NCBI GenBank assembly: GCA_033032865.1
Contig: JAWHQI010000079.1
Location: forward strand, 4,840,501-4,904,500
Length of the DNA: 64,000 nt
Reading direction: 5' to 3'
From: Dactylorhiza incarnata
Lineage: Eukaryota > Streptophyta > Magnoliopsida > Asparagales > Orchidaceae
Of the stretch, positions 20,624-33,191 are shown piece by piece. The notes beneath the pieces were generated by a model. The model saw only the letters and a program-made list of their open reading frames with translations, did no database searches and was not told the DNA's origin. Numbering within the stretch: the stretch's first letter is position 1; each line of letters opens with the position of its first letter. Position numbers and translations under genes: made by a program.

Positions 20624-21496
20624 TTAACTTATTGGCCTATGAAACAGGAAAGAAACAAGCAACTGTTCTATTCTCCGCTTCAGTAGTGGGTACCGATACG
20701 GGGACAAGACAGTCACCCCTCTACCAACATAATCATACCCGCGCCTCACAGGTAGAGGGAAGAGGAAGTAGGAAGAAGATGAGGGATACTCGCTCAACCC
20801 ACCAAAAATATCCTTGCCGAGCACGGTTCCCTCAACAGGGAGGATGTCAAAGTCCTCTAGGAGTACCCGTGAGAGCAAAACCTGCATAGGCTCGGACAAA
20901 GAAAGGTGACTAGGAACTAAAAAGGAGGAAAAACATAAATAATTAGAGCAAGGGGGATTGGTCCCGGTCTCACTCCCATTAGGTTTTCCAGAAAAATTAT
21001 TGCTCGCTGCATTAGAATCAGTGTAGGCATAATATGAACCGCTAGGAGCATCAATGATGAGTTGGACCTTCTCCTCTGGTGATGAGGTAGAAACCTCCTC
21101 ACTAAGGAAAATATCCTCCTCAGTGCAACTCAGCACAGCTTCGGGTTCCATAGGCTCATCCTGCACATCTAGAAATTTGGCAATAAGAGCAGAAGATACA
21201 TGCATACTGATACAGGAAAATATCTGAGTAGAAATAGGACTCAAGATAGAGTCCGAAAGGAGGGAAGAAATATCCTCAGATACAGAATCCATAGGAAAGG
21301 ATGGCACCATAGAGGAAGAAAACTCCAAAATGTCGTCATAGTGATCAACAACGGCGCTAGTGGACACATCCGTCATGCTCCCATGAAGACACGGGGGCAC
21401 GACGTATATGTCATCAACGACGGAAGGGGTAGTGTGATAGGGGAATGGTGGTGTTGAAACCAATACTTGGTCTCTTGTGGAGTTCGGGGTCCCCAA
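20624..21496 (-). CDS. Unrecognised 290-residue ORF in the Athila-like interior
   Basis: Open for 290 codons from ATG 21496. Rich in Ser, Asp and Pro with short acidic stretches, and a hydrophobic segment near residues 180-225 (YLCFSSFLVPSHLSLS). I recognise no domain and no catalytic motif. It lies upstream of the Athila-like ORF on the same strand, so it may be a second accessory ORF or a degraded gag portion. Not found near LTR C. Could be a chance ORF. Confidence 0.3.
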   Translation of the reverse strand: MGTPNSTRDQVLVSTPPFPYHTTPSVVDDIYVVPPCLHGSMTDVSTSAVVDHYDDILEFSSSMVPSFPMDSVSEDISSLLSDSILSPISTQIFSCISMHVSSALIAKFLDVQDEPMEPEAVLSCTEEDIFLSEEVSTSSPEEKVQLIIDAPSGSYYAYTDSNAASNNFSGKPNGSETGTNPPCSNYLCFSSFLVPSHLSLSEPMQVLLSRVLLEDFDILPVEGTVLGKDIFGGLSEYPSSSSYFLFPLPVRRGYDYVGRGVTVLSPYRYPLLKRRIEQLLVSFLFHRPIS

Positions 21497-21499
21497 AAA

Positions 21500-22320
21500 A
21501 AGGGGTTGACCTCACACTTACTTCCCTCAAAGGAGAGCGCTAGGCTGAAGACTTAAGGAACTAGGAACAGGACCAAGGGATCAGCGAGAAGGTGACACCA
21601 CACACCCGGAGGATCTTAGAGAGCTTTCCCTCCCAAGCCAATGCTAAGCTTGGGCACCATTGGAGGCTATCTTCACTCACCAAAGAAACTTGGGGAGAGA
21701 GTAGCCCAAAGTCCAAGTCCTCCAAAAGGTGCACCCCGTCGATATTCTGAAAGAAGGAAAGACCGTTACTTCTATTCCTCAAAGTAGGATAAATGTCAGT
21801 TTCTCGAAGTAGGAGTACTCGCGAGACACCTCGAAAGTGCCTGTCGAATTCTACTCGCACCCGGAAAGCTTTTGCGGCGCTCCCAAATAATTTTAATCAT
21901 CATTATTGATGGCGCCGGTGGTAGACTTCCTCGTTGATATGCTAGCACCGGTGGTAGGCTTCAAAATGACGTGTGGCCTCACAAAACGATATGGGTACCA
22001 TGTCGTCGAGAAGGGGTACCTTGTCGTCGAAAAAAGGTGTCTTGTTGTCGAAAATGGTTGTCTTGTCGTCGAGAAAAAGTGCCTTTTCGATGAAAATGTG
22101 TTGGTTTCTCGAAGATATCATCAATACGCTAGCGCCAGCGGTAGCCTTCAAAATGGTAAGTGCACTTGTTGTCAAAAAAGAGTTGGGTTCTCGAAGATAC
22201 CGTCGTTACGCTAAAGCAGACAGTAGTGATACCGACGGTGGTGGCCTTCAGAAAAATGTAGATGACGGTGATATCTTATCCTTGCTGATTTCAAGGTTGG
22301 GAGGTGGTTTAGGTCAATAG
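21500..22320. repeat. Unassigned segment with short repeats
   Basis: 21500-21890 shows nothing recognisable. 21900-22260 has three diverged copies of an ACGCTAGCGCC-GCGGTAGCCTTCAAAATG word and a 21-base tandem (21999-22103). The GC words resemble those in the gag-only copia LTR, so this may be a fragment of an LTR U3. Confidence 0.4.
21999..22103 (+). repeat. 21-base tandem repeat, five copies
   Basis: Unit CTTGTCGTCGAGAAAAGGTGT with mismatches; four clear copies from 21999 to 22082 and a degenerate fifth. In one frame each unit would give seven codons, but flanking stops argue against coding. Confidence 0.7.
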
Positions 22321-22606
22321 GAGAGTGACACGTGGATGGATTGTCAAATCCAAAGCATGGGAAGTGTTTTTCCCATTAATGCTAGTCAAATCAACTCTAC
22401 TTATTCTCTTCTCCCTTAAACCTTGAACCACATTCCCTCATCCAAAGTTGAGCATTTTCTTCGTCCTCTTCCTCACACCTCAAGGTGATAACCAACAACT
22501 TTCCTTGAAGGAACAAGGCTTGGAAGGAGGATTTGGAGCTTGGCCGTTCGCCACCATGCTGCTAAGAAGACAAGCTTGAACCATGGCCAAAAATTAAGGT
22601 GACTTC

Positions 22607-24180
22607 TAATGAGTCCCATTTATATACAATTTTATGGACTCATCCGGGCTAGTTTTCACTCTTGTGCACATCCTATTCGAGTTATTATTGCTTGTATTTC
22701 TCTTATAATCACTTCCGCGATATGTGCACTATTTAGGCCCGTTTTGGTTTGCTTTTGTGTTTGTTGTTGGTTGGGGTAAGCACATGGTGCTCCCTAATCT
22801 TTTATTTTGTATTTATATTGAGCTGGAAGGGTATTCCCAGCTGTGTTGATGTCTTTGCAGGTGGATGGATCATCTTATTTTACACATGTTTCATGTCTGC
22901 ATACATTGCACGGTCGTGCATTTTCCTTGACGCACGGACAACTGCGATCGTTCGCCCTCATCTGGGGTAGAAAACGATGTTCTGTCGTTGATCGTGCATT
23001 TTTACGCACGGGCAGTTGCCCGTGCGCGAAGAAAACACACGATCGCCTGTTAAGCCTAGTATTTCGGCCATCTGGAATTGGTCGTGCATTTTTACGCACG
23101 GGCGGCTTCAATCGTGCGTGAGTAAAACGCACGGGCGCTGCTGCTTCTTCCTCAAGGCACTGCTTCTTCGTAAAATATTGCACGGTCTACGCATGGTCGT
23201 GCGTTCGACCGTGCGCGACTTAATTTATGTTGTCTTTGTATTTAAGCTAGGAATTTGTTGGGTTGAGAGAGCCCGCGAGAAAAACACGAGAGAGCCCGCC
23301 ATTTCCGCTCCAGTCCGCCCCTTTTCTCCGCTCCGCCACCGCTCGACCTAGGAGAAGCTCCGGCAACCGCTTTCTTGCAAATCTTCCGCCAAAGCTTCCT
23401 CCTCGGCCTCTTCCATCATCCACGTGCTTCAAGGAGAGGATTCCACCTCCATCTTCATCGCCAAGCAAGAGTTCTTCGCATCAGAAGTGACCGGATTATA
23501 GTTTACCGGACAAGATGGGTCCATTGGGAGGAAGTGACAGCCCTCATTTACCCCGGACGATAGTTAGGACCAAGCTAGGATGTGGATTGACAACCCGGTG
23601 ATTCCTACCGAGAATCTACAACAAGTCTCTGGATTCGGTCGTATCTCTTGCCTTTTTCTCTAACTTGTATTGATGTATATGAATGTAATCTTCATTATTT
23701 GATGATGTGGCACATGTAAACCTTGCTTTGTAGTATTTATTTCATGTCTATGTGAAATTTCTCTTTCGTTTATATGTGTGTTTGAAGTGCGCCGATTCCG
23801 CCCCCACTCCATTCCACTCCGCAAACCCGCCATTCCATTCTGTGTGACTACTCGTTCATCCGCCCTTGCGAAGTAGTGCGTTCAAGGCCTACGTAGTTTC
23901 CATCCCGCCTAGCGAAGCAGTGCGTTCAAGGCCTACATAGGAGTAGTTTAGTTTCTTTTCTTTTATTCTCCATAATCCAATCCAAGCCTTCCGCAATCCA
24001 TCCGACCTAAACGACTTCAATCTCAAGTACTTCCTCGCAAATTAACTCCACCTTACTATGTTCCTTCGAGATCGATACTTGAGTATCACTCCCATTTTAT
24101 ATTACTTGAACGATCGTTACACTGCCGATTCGTGCCGCGTTTTGCTCCCGCCTATAAGCGGTGTAGGAATTCGCGCATCA
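22607..24180 (+). mobile_element. Solo LTR B of the Athila-like family, target duplication ACTTC
   Basis: Flanked by ACTTC at 22602-22606 and 24181-24185. Starts TAATGAGTCCC (family TGATGAG) and ends GCGCATCA. Inverted in orientation relative to LTRs A and C. TATTTAAG at 23239-23246; palindromic CGTGCG words at 22910-23220. At 1574 bases it is full length. Confidence 0.92.
22910..23220. promoter_or_regulatory. CGCACG-CGTGCG array in U3 of LTR B
   Basis: Words CACGGTCGTGCATTT, TTTTTACGCACGGGC, GCCCGTGCGCG and AATCGTGCGTGAG in inverted pairs, ending just upstream of the TATTTAAG box. Confidence 0.7.
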
Positions 24181-27017
24181 ACTTCCGCCCCCTCTCCCTT
24201 GGTGCTAGATCTTTAGATCTAAAATAGGAGAGATATTGGGCTCAAGAGAGCTTAATTACAATGATATTCATAGAGATCGTACGAAGAGACCACGCTAGAA
24301 CTTACGTTCTAGGGCGTCGTTCACCGAGAAAATATCTTCAATCAATTTCACTCTTCAATATGAAGTGGTAGGACTTGATTTCGTGAAGAATGGTGGTCTA
24401 ACGGGGGAGTATTGAAGGAGAGAAGGTGAAACAATACATGTGTGTGTTGGAGGAAGAAGATGAACAGATGTTGTTCATCTGTCTTAAGATTTGTTCAAAT
24501 TTATAATATTTAGACAATACCCTGTTTTCTGCACGTGACGGACTTCGAGCCTATTTTTAGGCATGATCCAGCCACATTCTGGTCTTGCGCTCAACACGAA
24601 AGTTGTATCCATCAGAAAGACCTTTCCAACGAGTGGTTGTGCATTTTCAGGGGAGCTCTGTAGCTCCCACAATGCAAAATCGAAAATGGCTGTGCAGAAG
24701 ACGATATTGTTTAAGTACAGGACACCTTGCTGTACATATTTACTTTGTTGGGTTCAAACCCGATTTTAGATAGGTTAGGCTTAGATCTGGACCTTGGGCT
24801 CAACACAAAAGTTGTAACCCTTGGTGATACCTTTTTGGAATTTGGTGGCACATAATTTTTGGTGGTCTGTAGCTCCTAGAAATCACATTTTAGTAAACAT
24901 TGTTGAATATGTACATATTTTGATGTTTTACTGATTTCTCGCAAAATATTTATCGGATGCTTACAAAATTTGGTATAAATGTGCCTGATAATATTGTGAT
25001 CACCCTTGTTTAGTTCCAGCATTTATGGATACATATTTACCATAAGATTTCTTGTCGTATCATATAAATGTCGACCATGGTAAATATGTATTGTGTAATA
25101 CAATGAGGTCGAAATTTGGTGGGAATGATTCGGGCTTTTATTATGACCTATGGTAGAAGTTCCGGCGGATTTGGTTTTGAATTGAGTCCTGAATTAAATA
25201 TGTCGTTATAAATTATTACGTTGAATGAGATGTTAAGTTGCTCATTTAGACAAGGATTTTGGAAACGTGCATAAAACCGTACATAAACCATGTGGTAATC
25301 TATCGGAGGGTTTAGATTTGTGATAACCGCTAAGTAGAGATAATGATTGATGATCCTTAAAGAGAATGGGCATGAGATGATTGGTATTGACTAAGCGTGA
25401 TCGAATGATGCTTATGAATTCAATTGTGTTCAAAGCATGTTGTGAATCAAGCATGAGGATTGGAATGGTTAATATGTATGGGCAGATTATATAGTGAACT
25501 TGAACATGGCATTACACGCACAAGTAGTCCTATAGGATCAAGAGTGTTTTTCCCTTTCATACATATACCACTGCACAAGAGTTATGACAACTCGGTATGG
25601 GTAGCAGTAATGGTTGATATGGATTATAGGATATGGTTATATCCTAAGGTGTTATGTTAAGGACCCGGTTGGTAGGTCCTTGTATGCTAGTTAGCATCAT
25701 TGAAACTTGTAATATTAACATGTGTATGGACTTGGTTAAGAGTCCTTGGGTGCTTGATAGCATGGGTTGAGCATGGAAAATTACTCAGGTGTGCATAGCC
25801 TTCACACGATTGCATAATGATCCTTGTTGAAGGATTTCTTGCGGCAGATCTATGGGCTCGCCAGTAGTCACACCGATGGGAGCTGGCAGATAAAACTTGG
25901 CCTGTTGGGCTGGGCTCTTTGTGTTTACTTCCAAAGACCCCTTCCGTGCCTATTGACTGGTTGGGTTGGGCTCTTGGTGTTTACTTCCCAAGACCCCTTC
26001 CGAGTCCAGTACGCAGGTGCTCTGTTGTTATGTTCTTAGCATCGAGGCGTACGTAAGGCCTAGTTCTAGTAGTATGCATACCCACCTAGTAGTGGAGAAT
26101 CCCGTTCCACTGTCACCGTCTGGCCACGATGGGTGATGCCTGAGAGGTTAGCTACCCTCGAAAAGAGTCTATGTCGACATAGCAAATTAGAGTGCATGCG
26201 TAAATCATGGGTGAGCCATCATACATACATTCATTTCATTGCATCGCATAAAGACCCTCATCTTATAAACTTGTATGGGCATCTTTATATGATGAGTTAC
26301 TTATAGCAAAAGACCCTTAACTTATAAGCAAGTATGGGCATCCTTATAAGTTAATTTTAATTCAGCTTTGTATAAACTTGCTCTATTATACTTTGTTGAT
26401 GACTCTACTGCTAGATGTTGTGTTCTTTTATACATGTTAGTAATTCTTGTTGCTTATCTATACATATGCTGCTCTCTTATTACACTGTCATATACCACCT
26501 ACTTGTATATACTGATTATATTGCAGCGTTCTATTTCTTCCCTTCCGCCCGGTGCCTAAGAGTCGGCGGGGGAGAGGATGTGAAGCCACTTAGTCTTTAT
26601 GACTAACGGTTGTTACACCACTATTTTAGGAGGACACCTAGGTGGAGCAGCAGCATACGATACAGGAGGACAGCCAGGCCAGGGTGACAGGGCCTACATC
26701 TATGATACCTTCGCTATCGTCAGTGATAGATGCGAGCGAGTGTTTTGAGATGTAGCCTAAGGGAAATTTGTACTCTGATATTTTGCAGAAGCTTTTGTAG
26801 CTACCTGTTCTTTTGGACACTTTTACTTATTTGTTAATAATGGATTCTGTTGTTTTTCTATTATTTATGGGTTGGCATGATGATAGTTGAGAAAAGCTGG
26901 CAGGATAGGCGTCTTGTGGAGGGGGCTAGACAGTGTGCTGGCACTTCCGTAAGGTGGTTGTCCTGGGCATAGGACTCCCCTCGGTTGTGTCTTATGTTCC
27001 GCGAGGGGGGTCTTACA

Positions 27018-27568
27018 AATGGCATTAACTTGCAACGATCCTGAGATAAAGAAGTCCATTAAACCACTTGGCCACCCCTGCTTGATAAATCAGTTTGAGG
27101 ACAAGCTGATGTAGCGGAAGCTGTGGTGTGCTCATGTGGGATTCACATTAAGTATGTCCACTAATCCTTAGAACTAGTTCCAACCTAACTAGGACACCAC
27201 CTTATTCTAACTTACCAAGATGTTTCGTGGCGTATCCTAATCAAAAATTGATCTCAGGTATGGGCTTGGTTGAGACATGAGGACACACAAAGTGACGAAG
27301 GGAAGAGTTTAATATAAGAGTTGGTTTTCAAATCTCATACTATAATGCACAACTTGTCTTATTGAGTGGTATTACCACCTCTTGCCTAGACTAATAGGAC
27401 ATCTGGAGGAAAAATTGATGCCCGTAAACTATTATTGAAGTAGTAGGAGACTTGTAAGCCTGATTTTCTTGCTAATAACTTGACACGTCCCATTTTGTTG
27501 TGTTGAAGCAATCACCATGACGCATACCAGAGGTCGAATAAGAATTGGAATCCGGAATATGCCTATTT
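27018..27568 (+). pseudogene. Tekay-like leader and first codons of gag
   Basis: The PBS position is degenerate (AAATGGCATTAAC). ATG at 27517 opens MTHTRGRIRIGIRN, the basic start typical of Del/Tekay gag, and is cut after 17 codons by the gag-only copia element. The frame resumes after the insertion for a few codons to a stop, so the copy is dead regardless of the insertion. Confidence 0.5.
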
Positions 27569-28928
27569 TGTTGGATCTTACGTCGCCCTTAGAGGGGGGT
27601 GAATAAGGGAATAAAAATTCTTTTTATAATTTTACGATAATTACTAAATTGTTTTATAATATGTGAAGGTAAAATAACAATTTAGCTAAATGAATAGAAA
27701 AATTATGATTTGCAATTTTAGAAATAAGTACAAAATTGTTTTATGATGAAAGAGATTGAAATAAACAATTTAGATTTAGAATTGAAAACTTAGAACACAA
27801 AATAATAGTGATTGCGCCAAATGAGAGAAATCAAGTAAACACAAATACAGACATGATTATATTATATGAAAAAGGTGTTTACAAAAATTGATTTCAATAT
27901 CGCTTGAAATCGGAGGCGACAAATATGTAAATAATTTTTCCTTTTCAATACCGACTCGTATCCCCACGAACCGGTTGGCTTTAGCCTATCCTTCCCCGGA
28001 TAAGGCCTCAAGCCGCTCTAGCCAATCCTTCTCCGGATATGGCCTCGAGCCCCCCTAGATCTAATCACCTAGAACTAATCGCCAACACAAGGCGAATTTC
28101 CCCTAAGTCCTACCCAGACCTAGTCGCCAACACAAGGCGAATTCTCTAAACAGTTACAAAAAAAAGTATGGAATGAAAATAATGAAAACAATAATAAAAC
28201 TCCCCATATGAGATCTCTGGAGTTGAGGATGAAGGATCGCTGTAGTATAAGCGAGGTTGAAGCGATCGTCCTTCGGATGTAGCGTGACGTTGTCCTCCTC
28301 CAGAATTCTCCTTTAAGCTTTTTGTGGGAGATCCATCTTCGGCAGCATAACAGCACTGGAATTATGGCACAAGCAACCTCTCTGGGATGGATTATCAAAA
28401 TGATCGAAGTTGGCTTCAATTTATAGACCTTGGAGCTAGCGCCTGCGGTAGTACTTAGCGCCTGCGGTATCGTTCGTGTGGAGCGGTTACAAAACCATCG
28501 CCGACGTGGCTCTATGCATGAACTTGAGATAGCGCCTGCGGTAGCGATAACACTGGCGGTAGCGCTCATGTGGAGCGGTTGCGAAACTGTCAGTGGCGTG
28601 GCGATCTGCACGAGCTCAAGCCAATGCCTGGCATTAGCGTTGGCGCTGGCGGTAGCGCAAGGAACCGCTGAGACGAGGCTAACCGCTGAGATGGAAGCTG
28701 AGATGAAACCGCTGAGACGGAACCAACTGAGCTAGCGCCTGGCGTTAGCGATAGCGCTGGCGGTAGCGCTAAGGAATCGCTGCTTTCAAAATTGTTTCCA
28801 TGATGCCTTCTACCTGTGGAGTATTGCACCTATAGTTCCTGCACACTATAAACACACTACAAGCAATATCAAATACAATATGGGATTTGTTATTCTCAAA
28901 CAAAGGGATGTGACACACATGTCCAACA
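27569..28928 (-). repeat. 3' LTR of Copia-4
   Basis: 1360 bases. TATAAATT box at 28418-28425 (minus). Upstream array at 28430-28770 of GCTAGCGCCTGCGGTAGCG words mixed with AACCGCTGAGACG words. The GAGGGGGGTGAATAAGGG block near 27590 is shared with other copia LTRs here. Differs from the 5' LTR by some substitutions and one missing CGATAGCGCCTGCGGTAG unit. Confidence 0.92.
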
Positions 28929-28946
28929 ATCTCCCCCTTTTTATAA
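28929..28946 (-). other. Polypurine tract of Copia-4
   Basis: AAAAAGGGGGAGAT on the minus strand abuts the 3' LTR. Three more GGGGGAG-like tracts follow at 29050-29200 (minus strand). Confidence 0.85.
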
Positions 28947-31900
28947 TAACAAATCCTCTAAGCAAGAAATCAACACTAGTGTTTATATTATATGACAAGC
29001 ATGATAGTAGTGCAACTATAGTATATAATAAGCATGATGAAATTGTGCATACTCCCCCTATCTTAATGCTCCCCCTACATAAAAGCAATTTATGTTCTAC
29101 TCCCCCTAAATGATAGATTACATGAATTAGTCTCCCCTTATTTATCTATATTTCTTCTCTATAGATTTCTTCAATTAATCTCCCCCTTTTGGTATTATCA
29201 AAAGAAGGTGGGGTGAAGGTAGTAAGGAGGCATTCTTTAGGCTAGTTATAAATCATGATCGAGCTTTTATAATATATGAAATGATAAAGAGTTTAAGCAT
29301 AGCATATATAAGAGATTTCAAATATAAAGATAAGAGTTGCAAGCAAGCGGAAGATTATAATAAACATCTTTTTGTATGCATGAAAAGCATAAGTAAAAAT
29401 ATGAGTTTTAGTTCAAAATTCAAAGATGTTTTAACCTTTTGAAATCTCAAAGTTTTTCATAAAAATACGAAGCATGAAATGAACATATCAAAGAGAGATT
29501 ATACTACAATATTACTTAATTTTAAATTCAAGAAATACCAAAACATTGTAGAGATCATGCTAGGTTATCTAATGCATTTCTTATATAAAGAGTAGTATAG
29601 ATAAAGCATTAGAATCCAATACTCATGAGAAGAAGTGTTATGAAAGATAATGATGTGCACATAAGTGTATTTTGGGCAATGTTAACAATGGATTTAAATC
29701 ATCAAAATACAAGACATATGTAAAGTAAAGTGCACAATAAAACACAAGTAAATTACTTTCACACACTTTTAATGCACATAATTTTTAACAAAGTGGTGTA
29801 ACAATCAAAGTTTGCACAAGACACTTTACTATTCTTTCCAAGGTGCTCAACCTCACAATGCTTATGAAGACTTATCAGGAGGTTCAAGTAGTGCTTGGTG
29901 GAGTTATATTTGTCTACATATATATTTTTTTTTGTTCATATTTGTGAGACAACATTCTCCGAATACACTTGTTTTGCAAACCAAAAATTTTAACTTAACC
30001 ACTTTTCTAAATTTCATAAGTGCAATTCAAATGTAGTGTAGGCAATAAACTTATGCAAGTTTTAATTCATTGTACAAATACAATACACAAGCAAGCATTT
30101 TTTGATTTTAAACACACATGTTGATTACCAAAAATAAGTGAGTGAAAGGTATCATTATTAATCATAATACATTTACTCATACTTAGAGGCATGCTAAGCT
30201 TGGTCCTACAAATTTTTCAATACAATTGATGCACTTTAAATAGATATATCAAAGCATGATAAGCAAAACAATGTTCTTAGTAATTTGAAGGAATAAGTTT
30301 TAACATTGTAAATAATTTTAAATAATAGAATTCATACATGCTTGATATTGGCAATAAAGATCATACAGTTTTTTTTTGTTTTATCATTTTTAAATCAAAT
30401 AAAAATAGAAAATCACAAAAACATATTTTTGTAATTTTTGAATTTTGAATTGTTGTACTAGATTTTTCATAATATGAATAAAACACAAATAACAAAAAAC
30501 ATATTTTTGTATTTTTTGAATTTTGAACTTTTGTAGTTGATTTTTCATAATATGAATAAAATACAAATAACAAAAAAAATATTTTTGTAATTTTAAATTT
30601 TGAATTTTTGTAGTTGATTTTTCATAATATGAAGAAAACAAAAATAACAAATGTCAGAAATACAAAAACAAAGTAGTACATATAGACTGAAATATTTTTA
30701 GTGATTTTTAGAAATTTTGAAAATCAAAAAATTCCAACACCCACGCTAGCGCCGGCGCTAGGGCTAGCGCTGGAAATAGTACACTATTTTTTGAGAATTT
30801 GAAATTTTTAATTTTTGATTTTGATTAAGTGTCCTTAGAGAAGTTCCATGCTGAAATTTCAGAATTTTTGGAGATCTCTAGATGGATCAAATTTGCATGA
30901 AACTTTGGTTTTTTCAAATTCTTGTGTTTTACAAAACCATTTAATCATGAAAAGATAAGTTCTGAAGACACAAGAGGACATTTTTTATTAGACAACCCAA
31001 AATATGCATGATTTAAGTAATAAGAGAATAAAAATGTTCATGTTGTGAGTAATATAAGTATGTCCTAAGATTAAAGACTACCCCGACTAAATGTCTACAC
31101 CCAAGCCCCGTACTAAGTGACGGATGGGCATGAGGAGCTGCACACATGCCGTAGGTTGGGTTGTTAATCCCATATGCACACACTAGAGAACGCTCAACCT
31201 AGCACTCTTTCCCCCAGTGCCTTGCAAGGCCCCACTGGAACCCTCCCCGGTTAAGGACTAGACATGACTTAGAGGTTAGGTCTCTAATGTATACAATCCT
31301 ACGCCCCCGCTATTGTGAGATATGAAGTCATAGGTGAAATAATCTTTTGGACAACCTATGCTTTTAAATCTAAGGGTTGGTATATAAACTATGGGTTTTG
31401 TTTAATGTAATGAGTTATAAAGCCGCATAGTTTTTCTACTTTTATGAGATGACGATATGTGATAACTAGCACAATTACTAATATTCAATAAGTGACAATG
31501 CTAGTATGATGAGTTTTGGGTTTAATGTCATGTCATAAGATTTATATTGAAATTGCATGTATTCCAAAATAGAATTTCAAATTATAGATCTAGAATAGAG
31601 TGATGATTAAGTTTGATGTATATCTTCATTGCAAAGTTGATTATAGAGTCTACAAATATGAGAGATACATGCAATCAATAGCAAAGCATATCAATACACC
31701 AAATAATGGAAAGAAAACATTATTCAAATTTTTATCATAAGATTCAAAATTCTTATTATTGATTTGAGATATTTCTTGATAGAACATGAATTATGATTTA
31801 TGATTATAGAGAATTTTGCATAGAATATATGTTAGATCATCATGATGTATGTAAATTCTAATTCTTCTAGACTTATGACAATGTGATTTGGTTATTTTCT

Positions 31901-33191
31901 TTTGAAAGAACATGTTTGATTTGTAAGTTTAGAAAAAATGATGATCATCCAATCATATAAAAGACAAAGATCATATATATAAAGTTTTGAAATAAAATTT
32001 CATTCAATAATTGAATATATTGATCTTTGGTTTTGCATGATAAGATATGATTTATGATACAATATTCACATATATTCTAATGATTAATCCATAACCTATG
32101 TGTTTGTTGAAATTTTAGTATTATATTATAATTTCAAATCACATAGTTATCATGATATTTTAATAGCATTGTAAATGTTATACCTAGCATATAAAATTAA
32201 GCATAAACCAAGAAATGATGCTAGAATGATGAGTTTGAATGTAATGTTATTACATAGGATTAATGAAGATAATGTTGCATGTAATATGAGAAGTTTTCAA
32301 ATTAATTTTCTTTAGACCTAGAATGAAATGATTAAGCTTTTGATTTGAACTTAATGATACGTGACGATTCTAAGGTCTAAATAACATGCAAACAATGGTG
32401 ACACACATTACACACAATATACAAAGAATATCATGTGATGAAAAATCCATAAACACAGAAATTTCCAAATCAAGCAAACTAAGTTTTTTTTTAAAACAGA
32501 GTTGAAATTTGGCAAATTGACAGCACCAAACGAATTTGAATGAACAAGTTTGGTTCTCCGTTGGATGGAGATTTCTGTGCTCTTTCCAAAAAGATATTAA
32601 ACGCGAAAAATCAGACGAGCGGATCAAAAGATATGGCTTTTGAAATTTTGATCTAAAACTCGTATTTTTTATAAAAAAAATTAAACACGCATTTTGTGAA
32701 TGTTTGTTTTCGATTTTATTTGATAATATTTTTCATTATAAGGGCTATCAAATGCAACAAATAGGAAAATAATTAAAACGTTGCGCATTTTAATTTTTAG
32801 CTTAAGCCCTTTAATAAACCATTTAAATCCATATTTTTTTTAAAATAATTTTATTAGTCTTGAAAATAATTTCAATATTCAAATGATAATGTTAATTCAA
32901 GACATTGATGGGTAAAGGATTTAAAAGGATATATTTAAACAATTTAAGATGAGAGATAGATCACTTTGAAAAATATATGACTTAATGTTCAATTTTAATT
33001 CAAATTTGATTTGATAAACATTAGGCTTAATGTATGAAAGTCATATTTCATGATATATAAAGTGATCATAGCATGTTTGTTCAAAAAATAATAAAAAGTA
33101 AAACAAAAGAAAAGAGACAATAAGCCTATCATGAAGTAGAGTATTGATATTTCATTTTTAATTGTTTCTACTTCATGCAAATGATTGGATA
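28947..33191 (-). mobile_element. Copia-4 non-coding filler
   Basis: About 4.2 kb of AT-rich sequence where pol would be. No ORF with recognisable protein homology. Holds the 78-base tandem repeat at 30417-30650, a small GCTAGCGCCGGCGCTAGGG patch at 30743-30770 that echoes the LTR words, and a more GC-rich island at 31080-31320. Confidence 0.8.
30417..30650. repeat. 78-base AT-rich tandem repeat, three copies
   Basis: Unit contains CATATTTTTGTAATTTTTGA and TTTTTCATAATATGAATAAA. Copies begin near 30417, 30495 and 30573. The reverse-strand open frames across it are by-products of the repeat. Confidence 0.8.

Larger units (their letters stand above)
22321..27017 (+). repeat. Tekay/Del-like LTR (LTR E), left border unresolved
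   Basis: Ends GGTCTTACA at 27017, next to a decayed leader. Shares with LTR D (39382-43867) the AAAGTTGTA block, the AGGCGTACGTAAGGCCTAG block with CACTGTCACCGTCTGGCC, the ATAAACTTGTATGGGCAT repeats and the TTAGTCTTTATGACT block. Interrupted by solo LTR B at 22607-24180. The 5' start could be anywhere from about 21430 to 22320. No coding inside. Confidence 0.7.

Noticed and set aside
20624..21496. Treating the 290-residue ORF as an envelope protein
   Set aside because: No signal peptide, no convincing transmembrane helix or cysteine pattern; kept only as an unrecognised ORF.
10009..24180. LTR A and LTR B as terminal inverted repeats of one 14-kb element
   Set aside because: LTR B has its own target duplication (ACTTC) and both match LTR-type borders, so they are independent insertions in opposite orientation.
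24484..24773. Short open frames in the Tekay-like LTR E
   Set aside because: LTR sequence aligned with LTR D, which has no such frames; no homology.
30361..30650. Two overlapping minus-strand open frames with repeated FYFIHIMKN-like peptides
   Set aside because: They are translations of the 78-base AT-rich tandem repeat; composition explains them.
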